From assembly GCA_028683955.1 (NCBI GenBank), contig JAQUGR010000001.1, positions 248,001 through 312,000 of the forward strand: a stretch of 64,000 nt of DNA, written 5' to 3'. The translations under genes were made by a program, and so were the position numbers. Origin of the DNA: Bacillota bacterium (GTDB taxonomy: Bacteria; Bacillota; TC1). Below are positions 17,882 to 26,601 of this stretch, piece after piece. Within the stretch, counting starts at the first letter, position 1. Each line of letters opens with the position of its first letter. The notes below the pieces were generated by a model that saw nothing but the letters and a program-made list of their open reading frames with translations, was not told where the DNA came from and did not search any database.

Positions 17882-18139
17882 TTATTGAACATTGAATTTT
17901 TTTTGTAAACGGGAGATTTTTCTTCCAGCTGTTTTTGTATGAATGATGCCTTTTTGAGCCATTTTATCAATAACGCTAATGGTTTTGTTTAAAATTGTCT
18001 CTTTATTTTCATCACTTGCTGCAATAGCAGTGTTACACTTCTTAACTTGATTCCTCATAGCTGATCTCTTTTGAGAATTAACAATATTTCTTTGTTCAGC
18101 TATCAAAGCACGTTTTTTTGATGACTTTAGATTTGCCAT
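17882..18139 (-). CDS. rpsT: 30S ribosomal protein S20
   Basis: Primary 16S rRNA binding protein of the small subunit. 85 basic residues starting MANLKSSKKRALIAEQRN, with KGIIHTKTAGRKISRLQKKFN at the end, the standard S20 features. The SD GGGAGGTG lies on the minus strand before the ATG. It has its own promoter (18177-18205) and converges with holA on a shared terminator. The gene lies downstream of metA on the same strand, with no clear terminator between them. Confidence 0.97.
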   Translation of the reverse strand: MANLKSSKKRALIAEQRNIVNSQKRSAMRNQVKKCNTAIAASDENKETILNKTISVIDKMAQKGIIHTKTAGRKISRLQKKFNVQ

Positions 18140-18176
18140 TCTTTCACCTCCCTATAATACTTAAACTACAACAGTA

Positions 18177-18205
18177 ATTATACCATTCAAATATTGTAAA
18201 AGCAA
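18177..18205 (-). promoter_or_regulatory. Sigma-A promoter of rpsT
   Basis: On the minus strand: TTGCTT (18205-18200), 17-base spacer, perfect TATAAT (18182-18177). It gives rpsT transcription that does not depend on the SAM-controlled metA promoter. Confidence 0.78.
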
Positions 18206-18212
18206 TAATAAA

Positions 18213-19130
18213 TTATTTTTTATTTAAATCAAAATCAGTTTCTTGATATACATAATAGTTTATCCAATTAGCATATAGAAGATTTGCATGACTTCTCCAT
18301 GTCACTTTGATATCATTTTTGGGATCATCATCTTCAAAATAAGAATGGGGAACTTCAATATTAAGGCCTTTATTTATGTCTCTTAAATACTCAAGTGAGA
18401 GAGTTTCTTTATCGTACTCAGGATGCCCAGTTATAAATAATTTACGACGATCCTTAGAAGCTATTATATGTGGGCCAGCAATTTCAGAGTTAGCAATTAT
18501 TTCCAAAGAATCATTTTCGATAAGTTCTTCTAAAACTATTTCAGTATTTCTAGAATGTGGAGCATCAAAATAATCATCAAAACCTCTAGTAATCTTTGCA
18601 GTTTTATTAATAACCTTATGATTATATATACCTGATAACTTCTGGTTCAAAGTTCGCTTGTGTATTCCATGATAATGGTACAGTGCTGCTTGTGCTGACC
18701 AACATACAAACATACAAGAATAAATTTTTTCATGTGCCCAATCTAAAATTTCAGTGAATTCTCTCCAATAATCTACATCTTCAAATTCCATAAGTTCTAC
18801 AGGTGCACCTGTTACTATCATAGCATCAAATCGTTTATTATAAATTTCGTTAAATGTGGTATAGAAGGAGTCTAAATGACTCTTAGGTGTGTTTTTAGAT
18901 TCATATGAAGCCATTTGCATAAAAGTTAATTCTATTTGAATAAGGTTATTACTTAAAAGTCTGAGTATTTGTGTCTCAGTTACAATTTTAGTAGGCATTA
19001 AGTTTAATATTAATATTTGTAATGGTCGGATATCTTGTGTTGTAGCTCTTCTTTTGTTCATTACAAATATATTTTCTTTATTTAATTGTTCAGTAGCTGG
19101 TAAGTGTTCAGGTATTACAACAGGACTCAT
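18213..19130 (-). CDS. metA: Homoserine O-acetyltransferase of the MetA family
   Basis: Activates homoserine for methionine synthesis. 305 residues, full-length MetA fold: PLQILILNLMP, RLLSN, RNTP-like KNTPKSHL, and the catalytic cysteine C143 in FVCWSAQAALYHYHGI, with His and Glu in TGHPEYDKETL. The acyl-donor residue equivalent to E. coli Gly111 is Glu112 here (GAPVELMEFEDVDYW); in characterised relatives Glu at this site means acetyl-CoA and Gly means succinyl-CoA. So I call acetyl transfer although many annotations would say O-succinyltransferase. The gene is controlled by the SAM-I riboswitch at 19157-19292. Confidence 0.95.
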   Translation of the reverse strand: MSPVVIPEHLPATEQLNKENIFVMNKRRATTQDIRPLQILILNLMPTKIVTETQILRLLSNNLIQIELTFMQMASYESKNTPKSHLDSFYTTFNEIYNKRFDAMIVTGAPVELMEFEDVDYWREFTEILDWAHEKIYSCMFVCWSAQAALYHYHGIHKRTLNQKLSGIYNHKVINKTAKITRGFDDYFDAPHSRNTEIVLEELIENDSLEIIANSEIAGPHIIASKDRRKLFITGHPEYDKETLSLEYLRDINKGLNIEVPHSYFEDDDPKNDIKVTWRSHANLLYANWINYYVYQETDFDLNKK

Positions 19131-19156
19131 ATTTACCTCCTAATAATATTATTATC

Positions 19157-19292
19157 AAAAAAAAATCTTCCCACAGGAAGATGACAAATTTTGTTATGCT
19201 TTCATCTTGCAGTAAAACTGAGGAGTTAGCACCTTGCATATGCAGGTTGCTGAGGTTTCATAGGGCCGATCCCTTCACCTCTCTTGATGATT
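19157..19292 (-). promoter_or_regulatory. SAM-I (S-box) riboswitch upstream of metA
   Basis: On the minus strand the leader carries the S-box core: AGAGAGGTGAAGGGATCGG, GGCCCTATGAAACCTCAGC, and GGTGCTAACTCC. P1 pairs TCATC (19290-19286) with GATGA (19206-19202). AAGATGA at 19208-19202 can instead pair with TCATCTT at 19184-19178, which frees no terminator arm: this is the antiterminator. When SAM holds P1, ATCTTCC (19182-19176) pairs with GGAAGAT (19171-19165) followed by eight T residues, a terminator. So high SAM should switch metA off. Confidence 0.96.
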
Positions 19293-19300
19293 ATTTTAAG

Positions 19301-19328
19301 TATATAACATTTAGGCTGAGTTTGTAAA
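19301..19328 (-). promoter_or_regulatory. Probable metA promoter
   Basis: On the minus strand, TTTACA (19328-19323), 16-base spacer, TATATA (19306-19301) preceded by TG one base away. It lies just upstream of the riboswitch aptamer. The divergent recA promoter lies about 130 bases away. Confidence 0.55.
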
Positions 19329-19453
19329 TACAAAATCAGTTAAATAATTGTTTATTCCTTGGAAATATAAATAGTAAAGTAGAAAATAACTAATATTAGA
19401 TTAATAATATTAATTATTTTACTTTTAAATGATATTTTAAGGAGAGGTTTTTA

Positions 19454-19462
19454 TGTTATAAT
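19454..19462 (+). promoter_or_regulatory. Extended -10 promoter of recA
   Basis: TGTTATAAT: a TG dinucleotide one base before a perfect TATAAT (19457-19462). The -35 region at 19434-19439 (ATTTTA) is poor. No GAAC or GTTC half-site, as expected in a Firmicutes LexA box, occurs between metA and recA. Confidence 0.6.
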
Positions 19463-19520
19463 AAATGTATTGTATTTATAAATAAGTTAATTAAACTATT
19501 AGATAGAAAGAGGCGCAAAA

Positions 19521-20543
19521 ATGGAAAAAGAAAAAGAAAAAGTACTTGAAATCACCCTTGGCCAAATAGAAAAACAATTTGGTAAAGGTAGCATAATGAG
19601 ACTAGGCGATGGTGGTAATTATAGAAATGTTGAAGCAGTTTCAACTGGTATATTGCCTCTGGATGTAGCTATTGGTATTGGTGGTTATCCAAAAGGTAGA
19701 ATTATTGAAATATATGGTCCAGAATCTTCTGGGAAAACTACAGTGTCTTTACATGCTGTAGCTTCAATCCAAAAAAATGGTGGAACAGCTGCATTTATAG
19801 ATGCTGAACATGCATTAGATCCTATTTATGCTAAAAATTTAGGCGTGAATACGGAAGAATTACTTGTATCACAACCTGATACTGGAGAGCAAGGTTTAGA
19901 GATTTGTGAAGCACTTGTTAGAAGTGGTGCAGTGGATATAATCGTTGTCGATTCTGTGGCAGCACTAGTTCCTAGAGCTGAAATAGAAGGGGAAATGGGC
20001 GACTCACATATGGGTCTACAAGCTAGATTGATGTCTCAAGCGTTAAGGAAATTAGCGGGAGTTGTTAATAAATCAAATACAATAATAATTTTCATTAATC
20101 AACTACGTGAAAAAATTGGAGTTATGTTTGGTAGTCCTGAAACAACAACAGGCGGACGTGCACTAAAATTTTATGCTTCAGTTAGGATAGATGTAAGGAA
20201 AACTGATAATATCAAAAAAGGTGTTGATATGATTGGAGTAAGAACAAAAGCTAAAATTGTTAAAAATAAAGTGGCGCCACCATTTAAAATTGCTGAATTT
20301 GATATAATGTATGGCGAAGGAGTCACTAAAGAAGGTTGCGTACTTGATATGGCAGCAGATTTAGATATTATACAAAAAGCAGGTGCTTGGTATAACTATG
20401 GTGATGAAAAATTAGGACAAGGAAGAGATAATTCAAAGATGTATTTAAGACAACACCCAGAATTGTTACAAGAATTAGAGGAAAAAGTTATTGCCAAAGC
20501 ATTGAATTTTACTTCTGATGATAAAGATAAGGTTAATGCGTAA
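19521..20543 (+). CDS. recA: Recombinase RecA
   Basis: ATP-dependent strand exchange protein for recombinational repair and SOS signalling. 340 residues: Walker A G66-PESSGKTT74, [19 protein letters not shown], loop L2 region [21 protein letters not shown] and a normal acidic C-terminus. No intein is present. SD AGAGG-like AAGAGGCG precedes ATG 19521. recX overlaps its end by eight bases, a standard arrangement in which RecX restrains RecA. Confidence 0.98.
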   Translation: MEKEKEKVLEITLGQIEKQFGKGSIMRLGDGGNYRNVEAVSTGILPLDVAIGIGGYPKGRIIEIYGPESSGKTTVSLHAVASIQKNGGTAAFIDAEHALDPIYAKNLGVNTEELLVSQPDTGEQGLEICEALVRSGAVDIIVVDSVAALVPRAEIEGEMGDSHMGLQARLMSQALRKLAGVVNKSNTIIIFINQLREKIGVMFGSPETTTGGRALKFYASVRIDVRKTDNIKKGVDMIGVRTKAKIVKNKVAPPFKIAEFDIMYGEGVTKEGCVLDMAADLDIIQKAGAWYNYGDEKLGQGRDNSKMYLRQHPELLQELEEKVIAKALNFTSDDKDKVNA

Positions 20544-20970
20544 TTTAAAAAATTACGCCTTATATTTACTCAGCAAAAGAGACTATGGGGTAAAAGAACT
20601 TGAAAGAAAATTATTACTTAAAGGATATGAAATTGAAGAAGTTGAAGATTTGCTTGAATATTACATCAGCATAGGATACTTAAATGATGAGAAATTAATT
20701 GAACGCTTAATATTCTATCAAATTAGCAAGGATAAAAATAAAAAGCAAGTGGAAATTTATCTATTTGGAAAGGGATTTGACAATCATTTGATTAAGTCTC
20801 ATCTTGAAAAAATCAATTTTTATGAACTAGAAGAAACTATGGTTCAAAAACAGATTGTTAAATATTTGGAATCTAGTAAACCTATAACAAAAGAAAAAAT
20901 CATCAATAGATTGCTGAACAAGGGTTATTCTTATCAAAGTATAAAAAATCATTTGGAAAAGCATACTTAA
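20536..20970 (+). CDS. recX: Regulatory protein RecX
   Basis: Binds RecA filaments and modulates them. 144 residues from ATG 20536, which has AAGG in the preceding recA codons and gives [21 protein letters not shown]; the earlier ATG 20518 in the same frame adds six residues with no match. Tandem three-helix repeats are visible: [43 protein letters not shown] and [22 protein letters not shown]. It overlaps recA by eight bases, consistent with coupling. The gene is at the short end of the family. Confidence 0.88.
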   Translation: MRNLKNYALYLLSKRDYGVKELERKLLLKGYEIEEVEDLLEYYISIGYLNDEKLIERLIFYQISKDKNKKQVEIYLFGKGFDNHLIKSHLEKINFYELEETMVQKQIVKYLESSKPITKEKIINRLLNKGYSYQSIKNHLEKHT

Positions 20971-20983
20971 TAGGCATATACTC

Positions 20984-21012
20984 TTGACAATGTAACGCAT
21001 TTTTTCTACAAT
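20984..21012 (+). promoter_or_regulatory. Near-consensus sigma-A promoter of rny
   Basis: Perfect TTGACA (20984-20989), a 17-base spacer, and TACAAT (21007-21012). The expected transcription start is near 21019-21020. It gives a leader of about 180 bases before the rny ATG. Confidence 0.8.
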
Positions 21013-21114
21013 AAATCATAGATGAATATAAATATTTGTGAAAAAGTAATTTGACTATATAATTGTATAGTATTTTATATATAATTTATAAGTTAATAAA
21101 GAGGTAAAATAGCG

Positions 21115-21147
21115 ATGCGAATAGCACACTACTTTTTTACGTTTTAA
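21115..21147 (+). CDS. Candidate 10-codon leader peptide MRIAHYFFTF upstream of rny
   Basis: ATG 21115 is preceded by AAAGAGG (21098-21104), ten bases away. The open frame reads MRIAHYFFTF and stops at TAA 21145-21147, which lies over the first bases of the terminator hairpin that begins at 21146. This is the geometry of translation-dependent attenuators: a ribosome at the last codons would cover the 5' arm. Three of ten residues are Phe and one Tyr. The product is unrecognised, and the peptide itself may have no function. Confidence 0.5.
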   Translation: MRIAHYFFTF

Positions 21148-21179
21148 CATGTTAGGTATATTCATCTAACATGTTTTTT
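21146..21179 (+). terminator. Intrinsic terminator (attenuator) inside the rny leader
   Basis: AACATGTTAG (21146-21155) and CTAACATGTT (21166-21175) form a perfect 10-bp stem with a 10-base loop, followed by TTTT. It lies between the promoter at 20984 and rny, not after a gene. Bases 21157-21167, mostly the loop, are perfectly complementary to 21020-21030 at the start of the expected transcript. Confidence 0.82.
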
Positions 21180-21198
21180 AATATAAGGAGGAAAGAAG

Positions 21199-22755
21199 AT
21201 GAATGGTATAATAATTCCGGTAATAATTGCTATTCCTACAATAATAATAGGATTTATAATAGGTTATGTTTTTAGAAGAACTTTATCAGAAGGCAAATTA
21301 AATAATGCGACTCTAAAAGCGAACGAAATTGTTGATTTAGCTCAAAAAGAAGCTATTACAAAACAAAAAGAAGCTATTATTGAGGCAAAAGAACAAATAC
21401 AAAAAATGAAAGAAAAGATGCACGAAGAAATTACTAAGGAGCAAAGAGATAGAAAAAGCGAATGGGGTCAAGTAGAAAAAAGATTGCATGATAAAGAGGA
21501 TATGTTAGATAAAAAACAGAATACTCTAGATGCAAGAGAAGAAACTATACATAAACAAGAAGTAATAGCATCTGATTTAGCAGAAAAAACGAAAAAATTA
21601 CATGATGAACAGTTAATAAAGTTGCAAGAAATTTCTGGGGTCACAGTCGAAAAGGCCAAGGAATACTTGTTAAATAATGTTGAACAAGAAATAAGACAAG
21701 AAACAGCAGTATTAATTAGAGAAATTAAAGAAAAAGCAAAAGAAGAAGCGGATAAAGAAGCGAAAGAAATAGTTATGCGAGCTATACAAAGATGCGCAAC
21801 TGATCATGTAGCCGAAGCTACAGTATATGTCGTGTCACTCCCTAATGATGAAATGAAGGGCAGAATAATAGGTAGAGAAGGTAGAAATATTAGAACAATT
21901 GAAACTTTAACCGGAGTTGATTTGATAATTGATGACACGCCTGAAGCAGTTGTATTATCTGGTTTTGATCCTGTAAGAAGAGAGATAGCTAGAATTACAT
22001 TAGAAAAACTAATAACTGATGGTCGTATACATCCAGGTAGAATAGAAGAAACTTATGAAAAAGCTAAGCTTGAAGTTGAAAAAGAAATAAAAGAAGCTGG
22101 TGAACAAGCTTTACTTGAAGTTGGAATCAGTAGAATACATCCAGAATTAGTTAAATTGATAGGTAGATTGAAATATAGAACAAGTTACGGACAAAATATT
22201 TTGAAGCATTCTCTTGAGGTAGCTCATTTGTCAGCTAATTTAGCTTATGATTTAGGTGCTGATCCAGATATTGCTAGAAGAGCAGGACTTTTGCATGATA
22301 TAGGTAAAGGTGTTGATCATGAGATTGAAGGAACACATGTGGAAATTGGCGTTAACCTATTACATAAGTATAAAGAAAATAGTGCTGTTATCCATGCTGT
22401 AGAAGCACATCATGAAGATGTTGAAGCTCAAACAATGGAAGCTGTTATAGTTCAAATAGCTGATTCTTTATCAGCGGCAAGACCGGGAGCAAGAAGAGAA
22501 ACATTAGAGTCTTATATTAAACGTTTGCAAAAACTTGAAGAAATTGCTGACGGTTTTGAAGGTGTAGAAAAATCATATGCTATTCAAGCTGGTAGAGAAG
22601 TTAGAATAATGGTTAAACCTGATGCCATTGATGACTTAGAAGCAATTAACTTGACAAGGTCAATCGTTAAAGAAATTGAATCGGAAATGGATTACCCTGG
22701 TCAAATAAAAGTCATGGTAATAAGAGAAACAAGATCAATTGAATATGCTAAGTAA
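21199..22755 (+). CDS. rny: Ribonuclease Y
   Basis: Membrane-anchored endoribonuclease that starts mRNA decay in Firmicutes. 518 residues: an N-terminal membrane helix (about 4-24), a long coiled coil (about 30-200), a KH domain ([31 protein letters not shown] region), and an HD domain with [26 protein letters not shown] precedes ATG 21199. It sits downstream of recX but has its own promoter and leader. The next genes are ymdB and spoVS, as in many clostridia. Confidence 0.97.
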   Translation: MNGIIIPVIIAIPTIIIGFIIGYVFRRTLSEGKLNNATLKANEIVDLAQKEAITKQKEAIIEAKEQIQKMKEKMHEEITKEQRDRKSEWGQVEKRLHDKEDMLDKKQNTLDAREETIHKQEVIASDLAEKTKKLHDEQLIKLQEISGVTVEKAKEYLLNNVEQEIRQETAVLIREIKEKAKEEADKEAKEIVMRAIQRCATDHVAEATVYVVSLPNDEMKGRIIGREGRNIRTIETLTGVDLIIDDTPEAVVLSGFDPVRREIARITLEKLITDGRIHPGRIEETYEKAKLEVEKEIKEAGEQALLEVGISRIHPELVKLIGRLKYRTSYGQNILKHSLEVAHLSANLAYDLGADPDIARRAGLLHDIGKGVDHEIEGTHVEIGVNLLHKYKENSAVIHAVEAHHEDVEAQTMEAVIVQIADSLSAARPGARRETLESYIKRLQKLEEIADGFEGVEKSYAIQAGREVRIMVKPDAIDDLEAINLTRSIVKEIESEMDYPGQIKVMVIRETRSIEYAK

Positions 22756-22780
22756 AATCTAATAGAAATTTGGAATTAAA

Positions 22781-23557
22781 ATGAAATTATTGTACTTTGG
22801 TGATATAATTGGGAAAAATGGTATTCGTGCTTTAGAAAAATTCCTTCTAGCTTATTTAAAAGAAAATAAAGTTGACTTTATTTTTGCTAATGGTGAAAAT
22901 TTAGCAGGTGGCAAAGGGATCACCAAAAAATATTTTTTAGAAGCGAAAAAAATAGGAATTGATGGTGTTTCTACAGGTAATCATATTTTTGACAAGAGAG
23001 AGATATATGGACAATTAAAAGAATTTCCAGAAATAATCAGACCATTAAATTATCCTGTAGGTACTCCAGGTAAGGGATTTCATATATTTTTAAAAAACGA
23101 TATGAAAGTAGCTCTTATAAATGTTTCTGGAAGAGTATTTATGAAGACTTTGGATTGTCCCTTTAGAAGGATAGAAGAAATTATTAGTAGCTTGAGAAGT
23201 GAATGTAAGACCATAATAGTTGATATTCATGCAGAAGCGACTAGTGAAAAGAAAGCAATGGGTTATTTTCTTGATGGAAAAGTTACAGCAGTAGTAGGTA
23301 CTCATACGCATACTCAAACTAATGATTGTCAATTATTACCGAATAAGACATTCTATATGAGTGATTTAGGTATGGTTGGAGCTAAAACTAGTATTTTAGG
23401 AGTAAAGAAAGAAGTAATCATAAATCATTTTCTGACAGGTATGCCTTTTGCACTTGAAGTTGCAGAGGAAGGACTAGCTAATATTAATGGTGTTGAATTA
23501 GATATTGATGTTGAGGGTAAAGTAACAAGTTATAAAATTATCAACCAAGATATATGA
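22781..23557 (+). CDS. ymdB: YmdB-family metallophosphoesterase (TIGR00282)
   Basis: Calcineurin-like phosphodiesterase; the Bacillus member hydrolyses 2',3'-cyclic nucleotides and affects biofilm and motility choice. 258 residues with the metal-binding stretches YFGDIIGKNG, NGENLAGGKGIT, STGNHIFDKRE, DIHAEATSEKKAMG and GTHTHTQTND. The ribosome binding site is weak (TTGGAAT), so expression may rely on rny transcription and coupling. It directly follows rny, the RNase with which its role is tied in Bacillus. Confidence 0.93.
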   Translation: MKLLYFGDIIGKNGIRALEKFLLAYLKENKVDFIFANGENLAGGKGITKKYFLEAKKIGIDGVSTGNHIFDKREIYGQLKEFPEIIRPLNYPVGTPGKGFHIFLKNDMKVALINVSGRVFMKTLDCPFRRIEEIISSLRSECKTIIVDIHAEATSEKKAMGYFLDGKVTAVVGTHTHTQTNDCQLLPNKTFYMSDLGMVGAKTSILGVKKEVIINHFLTGMPFALEVAEEGLANINGVELDIDVEGKVTSYKIINQDI

Positions 23558-23588
23558 TTAAGAACAGTTAAATAAGGAGGCAGTCATT

Positions 23589-23852
23589 ATGGAAGTCTTA
23601 AAAGTATCAACCTCATCTAAACCAAATCTGGTGGCAGGTGCGCTTGCGGCAATGATTAGAGAGACTGGAACAGTTGAAATACAAACTATTGGAGCTGGAG
23701 CACTAAATCAAGCTATTAAAGCTATTGCTATAGCTAGAGGCTTTGTTGCACCTGGTGGAATAGATATTGTTTGTATTCCTGCGTTTACAGAGGTCGAAAT
23801 TGATGGGGAAAAGAGAACAGCCATAAAACTTATTGTTGAACCTAGAAAATGA
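23589..23852 (+). CDS. spoVS: Stage V sporulation protein SpoVS
   Basis: Small Alba-fold protein that promotes sporulation steps in Bacillus. 87 residues: MEVLKVSTSSKPNLVAGALA, GAGALNQAIKAIAIARGFVAPGGIDI, and IPAFTEVEIDGEKRTAIKLIVEPR are near-invariant in the family. SD AAGGAGG is strong. Its presence fits a spore-forming lineage, but homologues also occur in non-spore-formers, so it is not proof. A terminator follows. Confidence 0.96.
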   Translation: MEVLKVSTSSKPNLVAGALAAMIRETGTVEIQTIGAGALNQAIKAIAIARGFVAPGGIDIVCIPAFTEVEIDGEKRTAIKLIVEPRK

Positions 23853-23872
23853 TTATAAGTAATAAAGTTATT

Positions 23873-23902
23873 AAAAACTACAGGTTTTCCTGTGGTTTTT
23901 TA
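23873..23902 (+). terminator. Intrinsic terminator after spoVS
   Basis: AAAAACTACAGG (23873-23884) pairs with CCTGTGGTTTTT (23889-23900) around TTTT, with one T-G wobble, then T. It closes the rny-ymdB-spoVS unit. Confidence 0.88.
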
Positions 23903-23922
23903 ATGATAACAGACTTGATTTT

Positions 23923-23931
23923 TGATACAAT
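23923..23931 (+). promoter_or_regulatory. Possible extended -10 promoter of alaS
   Basis: TGATACAAT: TG one base before TACAAT (23926-23931). The -35 is not recognisable. The leader to the alaS ATG (23958) is only about 20 bases, too short for a T-box. Confidence 0.4.
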
Positions 23932-23957
23932 TAAAAAAAGTAATAAGGAGAATATAT

Positions 23958-26588
23958 ATGTATACAACTGTACAAATCCGAGAAAAATTTCTTAAATATT
24001 TTGAAAGTAAACAACATCAGAGGATTTCCAGTTCCTCGTTGATTCCTGCTGAGGATCCAACATTGATGTTTGTTAATGCAGGAATGGTTCAATTTAAGAA
24101 TGTTTTTTTAGGTTTGGAAGAAAGAGCTTATAAGAGGGCTACTTCATCTCAAAAATGTTTAAGAATTAGTGGAAAACACAATGATTTTGAAGCAGTTGGG
24201 CGGACACCAAGACATCATACATTCTTTGAAATGCTTGGAAATTTTTCTTTTGGAGATTATTTTAAAAAGGATGCTATCCTTTTTGCTTGGGAATTTTTAA
24301 CTAAAGAACTTAAATTACCAAAAGAAAAACTTTGGGTAACTATTTATGAAAAAGATGAAGAAGCTGGTAAATTATGGCTTGCTTTAACTGACATATCACC
24401 GGAGCGTATTGTTAAACTAGGTGAAAAGGATAATTTTTGGTCTATGGGTGATGTTGGTCCTTGTGGTCCATGCACAGAGATTCATTATGATCGAGGAATA
24501 GATTATTCTTGTGGAGATGAATGCGGACTTGGTAAATGTGAATGTGATAGAATAACAGAAATTTGGAATTTGGTATTTATGGAATTCAATAGAGATGATA
24601 AAGGAGTATTAACCCCCCTGCCAAAGCCAAGTGTAGATACTGGTATGGGTTTAGAAAGAATTGCTGCCGTTATGCAAGAAGTTGATAGCAACTATGATAC
24701 AGATTTGTTTCAACCAATTATTAGAAAAATTGAGGGATTAACAAACCTTAAATATTATAATAATGATGAGGGATTTCCATTTAGAGTAATAGCTGATCAT
24801 ATTAGATCAAGTTCATTTTTAATCGCGGATGGTGTATTGCCAAGTAATGAGGGTAGAGGCTATATTTTAAGACGTATTCTTAGAAGAGCAGTAAGATATG
24901 GTAAAACTTTAGGCTTGAACAAACCTTTCTTATCTATACTAGTGGATACTTTAATTGAAGTTATGGGTAGTGCGTATAGTGAATTAATAGAAAAAAGAGA
25001 CTTTATAATTAAAGTTTTAAAAGTAGAAGAAGAAAGATTTCTAGAGACTTTAAACGAAGGAATGGTACTTACAGAAAATATTCTGAATAAAATGAGAAAA
25101 GAAAAAAGGACTGTAATGACTGGCGAAGAGGCATTTATTTTGTATGATACCTACGGATTTCCAGTTGAATTAACTGAAGACCTAGTAAAAGAAAATAATC
25201 TTAGTTTAGATAAAGCTGGATTTATTCTAGCAATGGAAAAACAAAAAGAATTAACAAGACTTAGTAGTGGTAAAAATAATTTCAGTCAAAATATAGCTTT
25301 CGCTAATGAATTAGTTAAATTAAATAACACTGTTTTTACTGGATATGATAGTATGGAGGAAACAACAGAAATATTAGGAGTGTTTTCTTTATATGGAGAA
25401 AAATTAAATGAAATAAATTTGAATACAGAAGTAATTTTAATAACTGCTAAAACACCTTTTTATGGTGAAAGTGGTGGTCAGATAGGTGATATTGGCAAGA
25501 TATATGCAAATGATCTATATGTAGGCGACATAATGGATTCCAAAAAGTCTACTGATGGAAGAATTTATCATATAGCTAAATTCTTTAGTATTGTTGAAAT
25601 AAATGGTAAAATCAGCATAAAACTTGATAAGCTAAGGCGAGAAGCTATTATGAGAAATCATTCAGCTACACACTTATTGCATAGAGCATTGAATAATGTA
25701 TTAGGTAAACATGCAACGCAAAAAGGATCATTTGTTGATGATAAGTATCTTAGATTTGATTTTTCCCATTTTGAAAATTTAACGAGAATTGAAATAGATA
25801 AAATCGAGGATTTGGTTAATGAGTATATCTTAGCGCATGAAGACGTTGCTACTCAAATTTTACCAATTGAAAAAGCTAAGAAACTTGGAGCTATGGCGAT
25901 TTTCGGAGAAAAATATGGTGATGAAGTAAGAGTTGTAACAATGGGAGATATTTCATTAGAATTTTGCGGTGGTACTCATGTGAAAAACACTAGCCATATT
26001 GGCAGTTTCAAAATTTTAAGTGAAAGTAGTATTGGTGCAGGATTAAGAAGGATTGAAGCATGTACAGGTTTAGAGACTATACAAAAAACAAGAGAGTTAG
26101 ACGCAATAATAAATAGCTTAAGTGGACATTTAAAAGTTCCACCTAAGGAAATTACACTTAAAATATTTAATTTACAAAAAGAATTAAAAGAACTTCAAAT
26201 GGAAAAACAAAAATTAAATATGGAGTTAGCGAAAACAGAAGTTAATAGATCTTTAGATAAAGTTGAAGAAATAAATGGTGTTCCAGTACTTATAGAAGAA
26301 TTTGTTGGTAAAACAATGGAAGAACTTAGACAAATATCAGATATGTATAGAGATAAGTTAGGAACTATTTTAGTTGTATTGGGTTCGAAGGAAAAGAACA
26401 AAGTTAATTTATTAGTAACAGTAACTAAAGATTTAGTTAACAAAAATGTTAGTGCAGGGAGTATAATAAAGAATATAGCACCAATTGTCGGTGGTGGTGG
26501 TGGTGGTAGGCCTGATATGGCTCAAGCCGGTGGCAAGCTTCCTGATAAATTAACGGAAGCATTAATGGAAGTTAAAAATATATTGTAA
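23958..26588 (+). CDS. alaS: Alanyl-tRNA synthetase
   Basis: Charges tRNA-Ala and edits mischarged Ser and Gly. I place the start at ATG 23958 (876 residues, MYTTVQIREKFLKYFESK) behind AAGGAG; the frame is open 36 bases earlier, but without match. Class II motifs are seen in the N-terminal 450 residues (MFVNAGMVQFKNVFLG, GRTPRHHTFFEMLGNFSFGDYF, GYILRRILRRAVRYG). The editing domain has HSATHLLHRAL and FCGGTHVKNTSHIGSFKI (zinc-site Cys and His). The C-terminal C-Ala domain ends with a GGGGGGRPDMAQAGG stretch. All parts are intact. Confidence 0.98.
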   Translation: MYTTVQIREKFLKYFESKQHQRISSSSLIPAEDPTLMFVNAGMVQFKNVFLGLEERAYKRATSSQKCLRISGKHNDFEAVGRTPRHHTFFEMLGNFSFGDYFKKDAILFAWEFLTKELKLPKEKLWVTIYEKDEEAGKLWLALTDISPERIVKLGEKDNFWSMGDVGPCGPCTEIHYDRGIDYSCGDECGLGKCECDRITEIWNLVFMEFNRDDKGVLTPLPKPSVDTGMGLERIAAVMQEVDSNYDTDLFQPIIRKIEGLTNLKYYNNDEGFPFRVIADHIRSSSFLIADGVLPSNEGRGYILRRILRRAVRYGKTLGLNKPFLSILVDTLIEVMGSAYSELIEKRDFIIKVLKVEEERFLETLNEGMVLTENILNKMRKEKRTVMTGEEAFILYDTYGFPVELTEDLVKENNLSLDKAGFILAMEKQKELTRLSSGKNNFSQNIAFANELVKLNNTVFTGYDSMEETTEILGVFSLYGEKLNEINLNTEVILITAKTPFYGESGGQIGDIGKIYANDLYVGDIMDSKKSTDGRIYHIAKFFSIVEINGKISIKLDKLRREAIMRNHSATHLLHRALNNVLGKHATQKGSFVDDKYLRFDFSHFENLTRIEIDKIEDLVNEYILAHEDVATQILPIEKAKKLGAMAIFGEKYGDEVRVVTMGDISLEFCGGTHVKNTSHIGSFKILSESSIGAGLRRIEACTGLETIQKTRELDAIINSLSGHLKVPPKEITLKIFNLQKELKELQMEKQKLNMELAKTEVNRSLDKVEEINGVPVLIEEFVGKTMEELRQISDMYRDKLGTILVVLGSKEKNKVNLLVTVTKDLVNKNVSAGSIIKNIAPIVGGGGGGRPDMAQAGGKLPDKLTEALMEVKNIL

Positions 26589-26601
26589 TTGGAGGTCGGA
26601 T

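Noticed and set aside
19321-19520. LexA box in the recA promoter
   Set aside because: No GAAC or GTTC half-site is present in the region.
21051-21085. Second promoter for rny (TTGACT with TTTATA or TATAAT)
   Set aside because: TATAAT lies 23 bases from TTGACT and TTTATA is a poor -10; the 20984 promoter is much better, although this cannot be excluded.
23901-23957. T-box riboswitch upstream of alaS
   Set aside because: Only about 55 bases separate the spoVS terminator from the alaS start; no specifier stem or T-box sequence fits.
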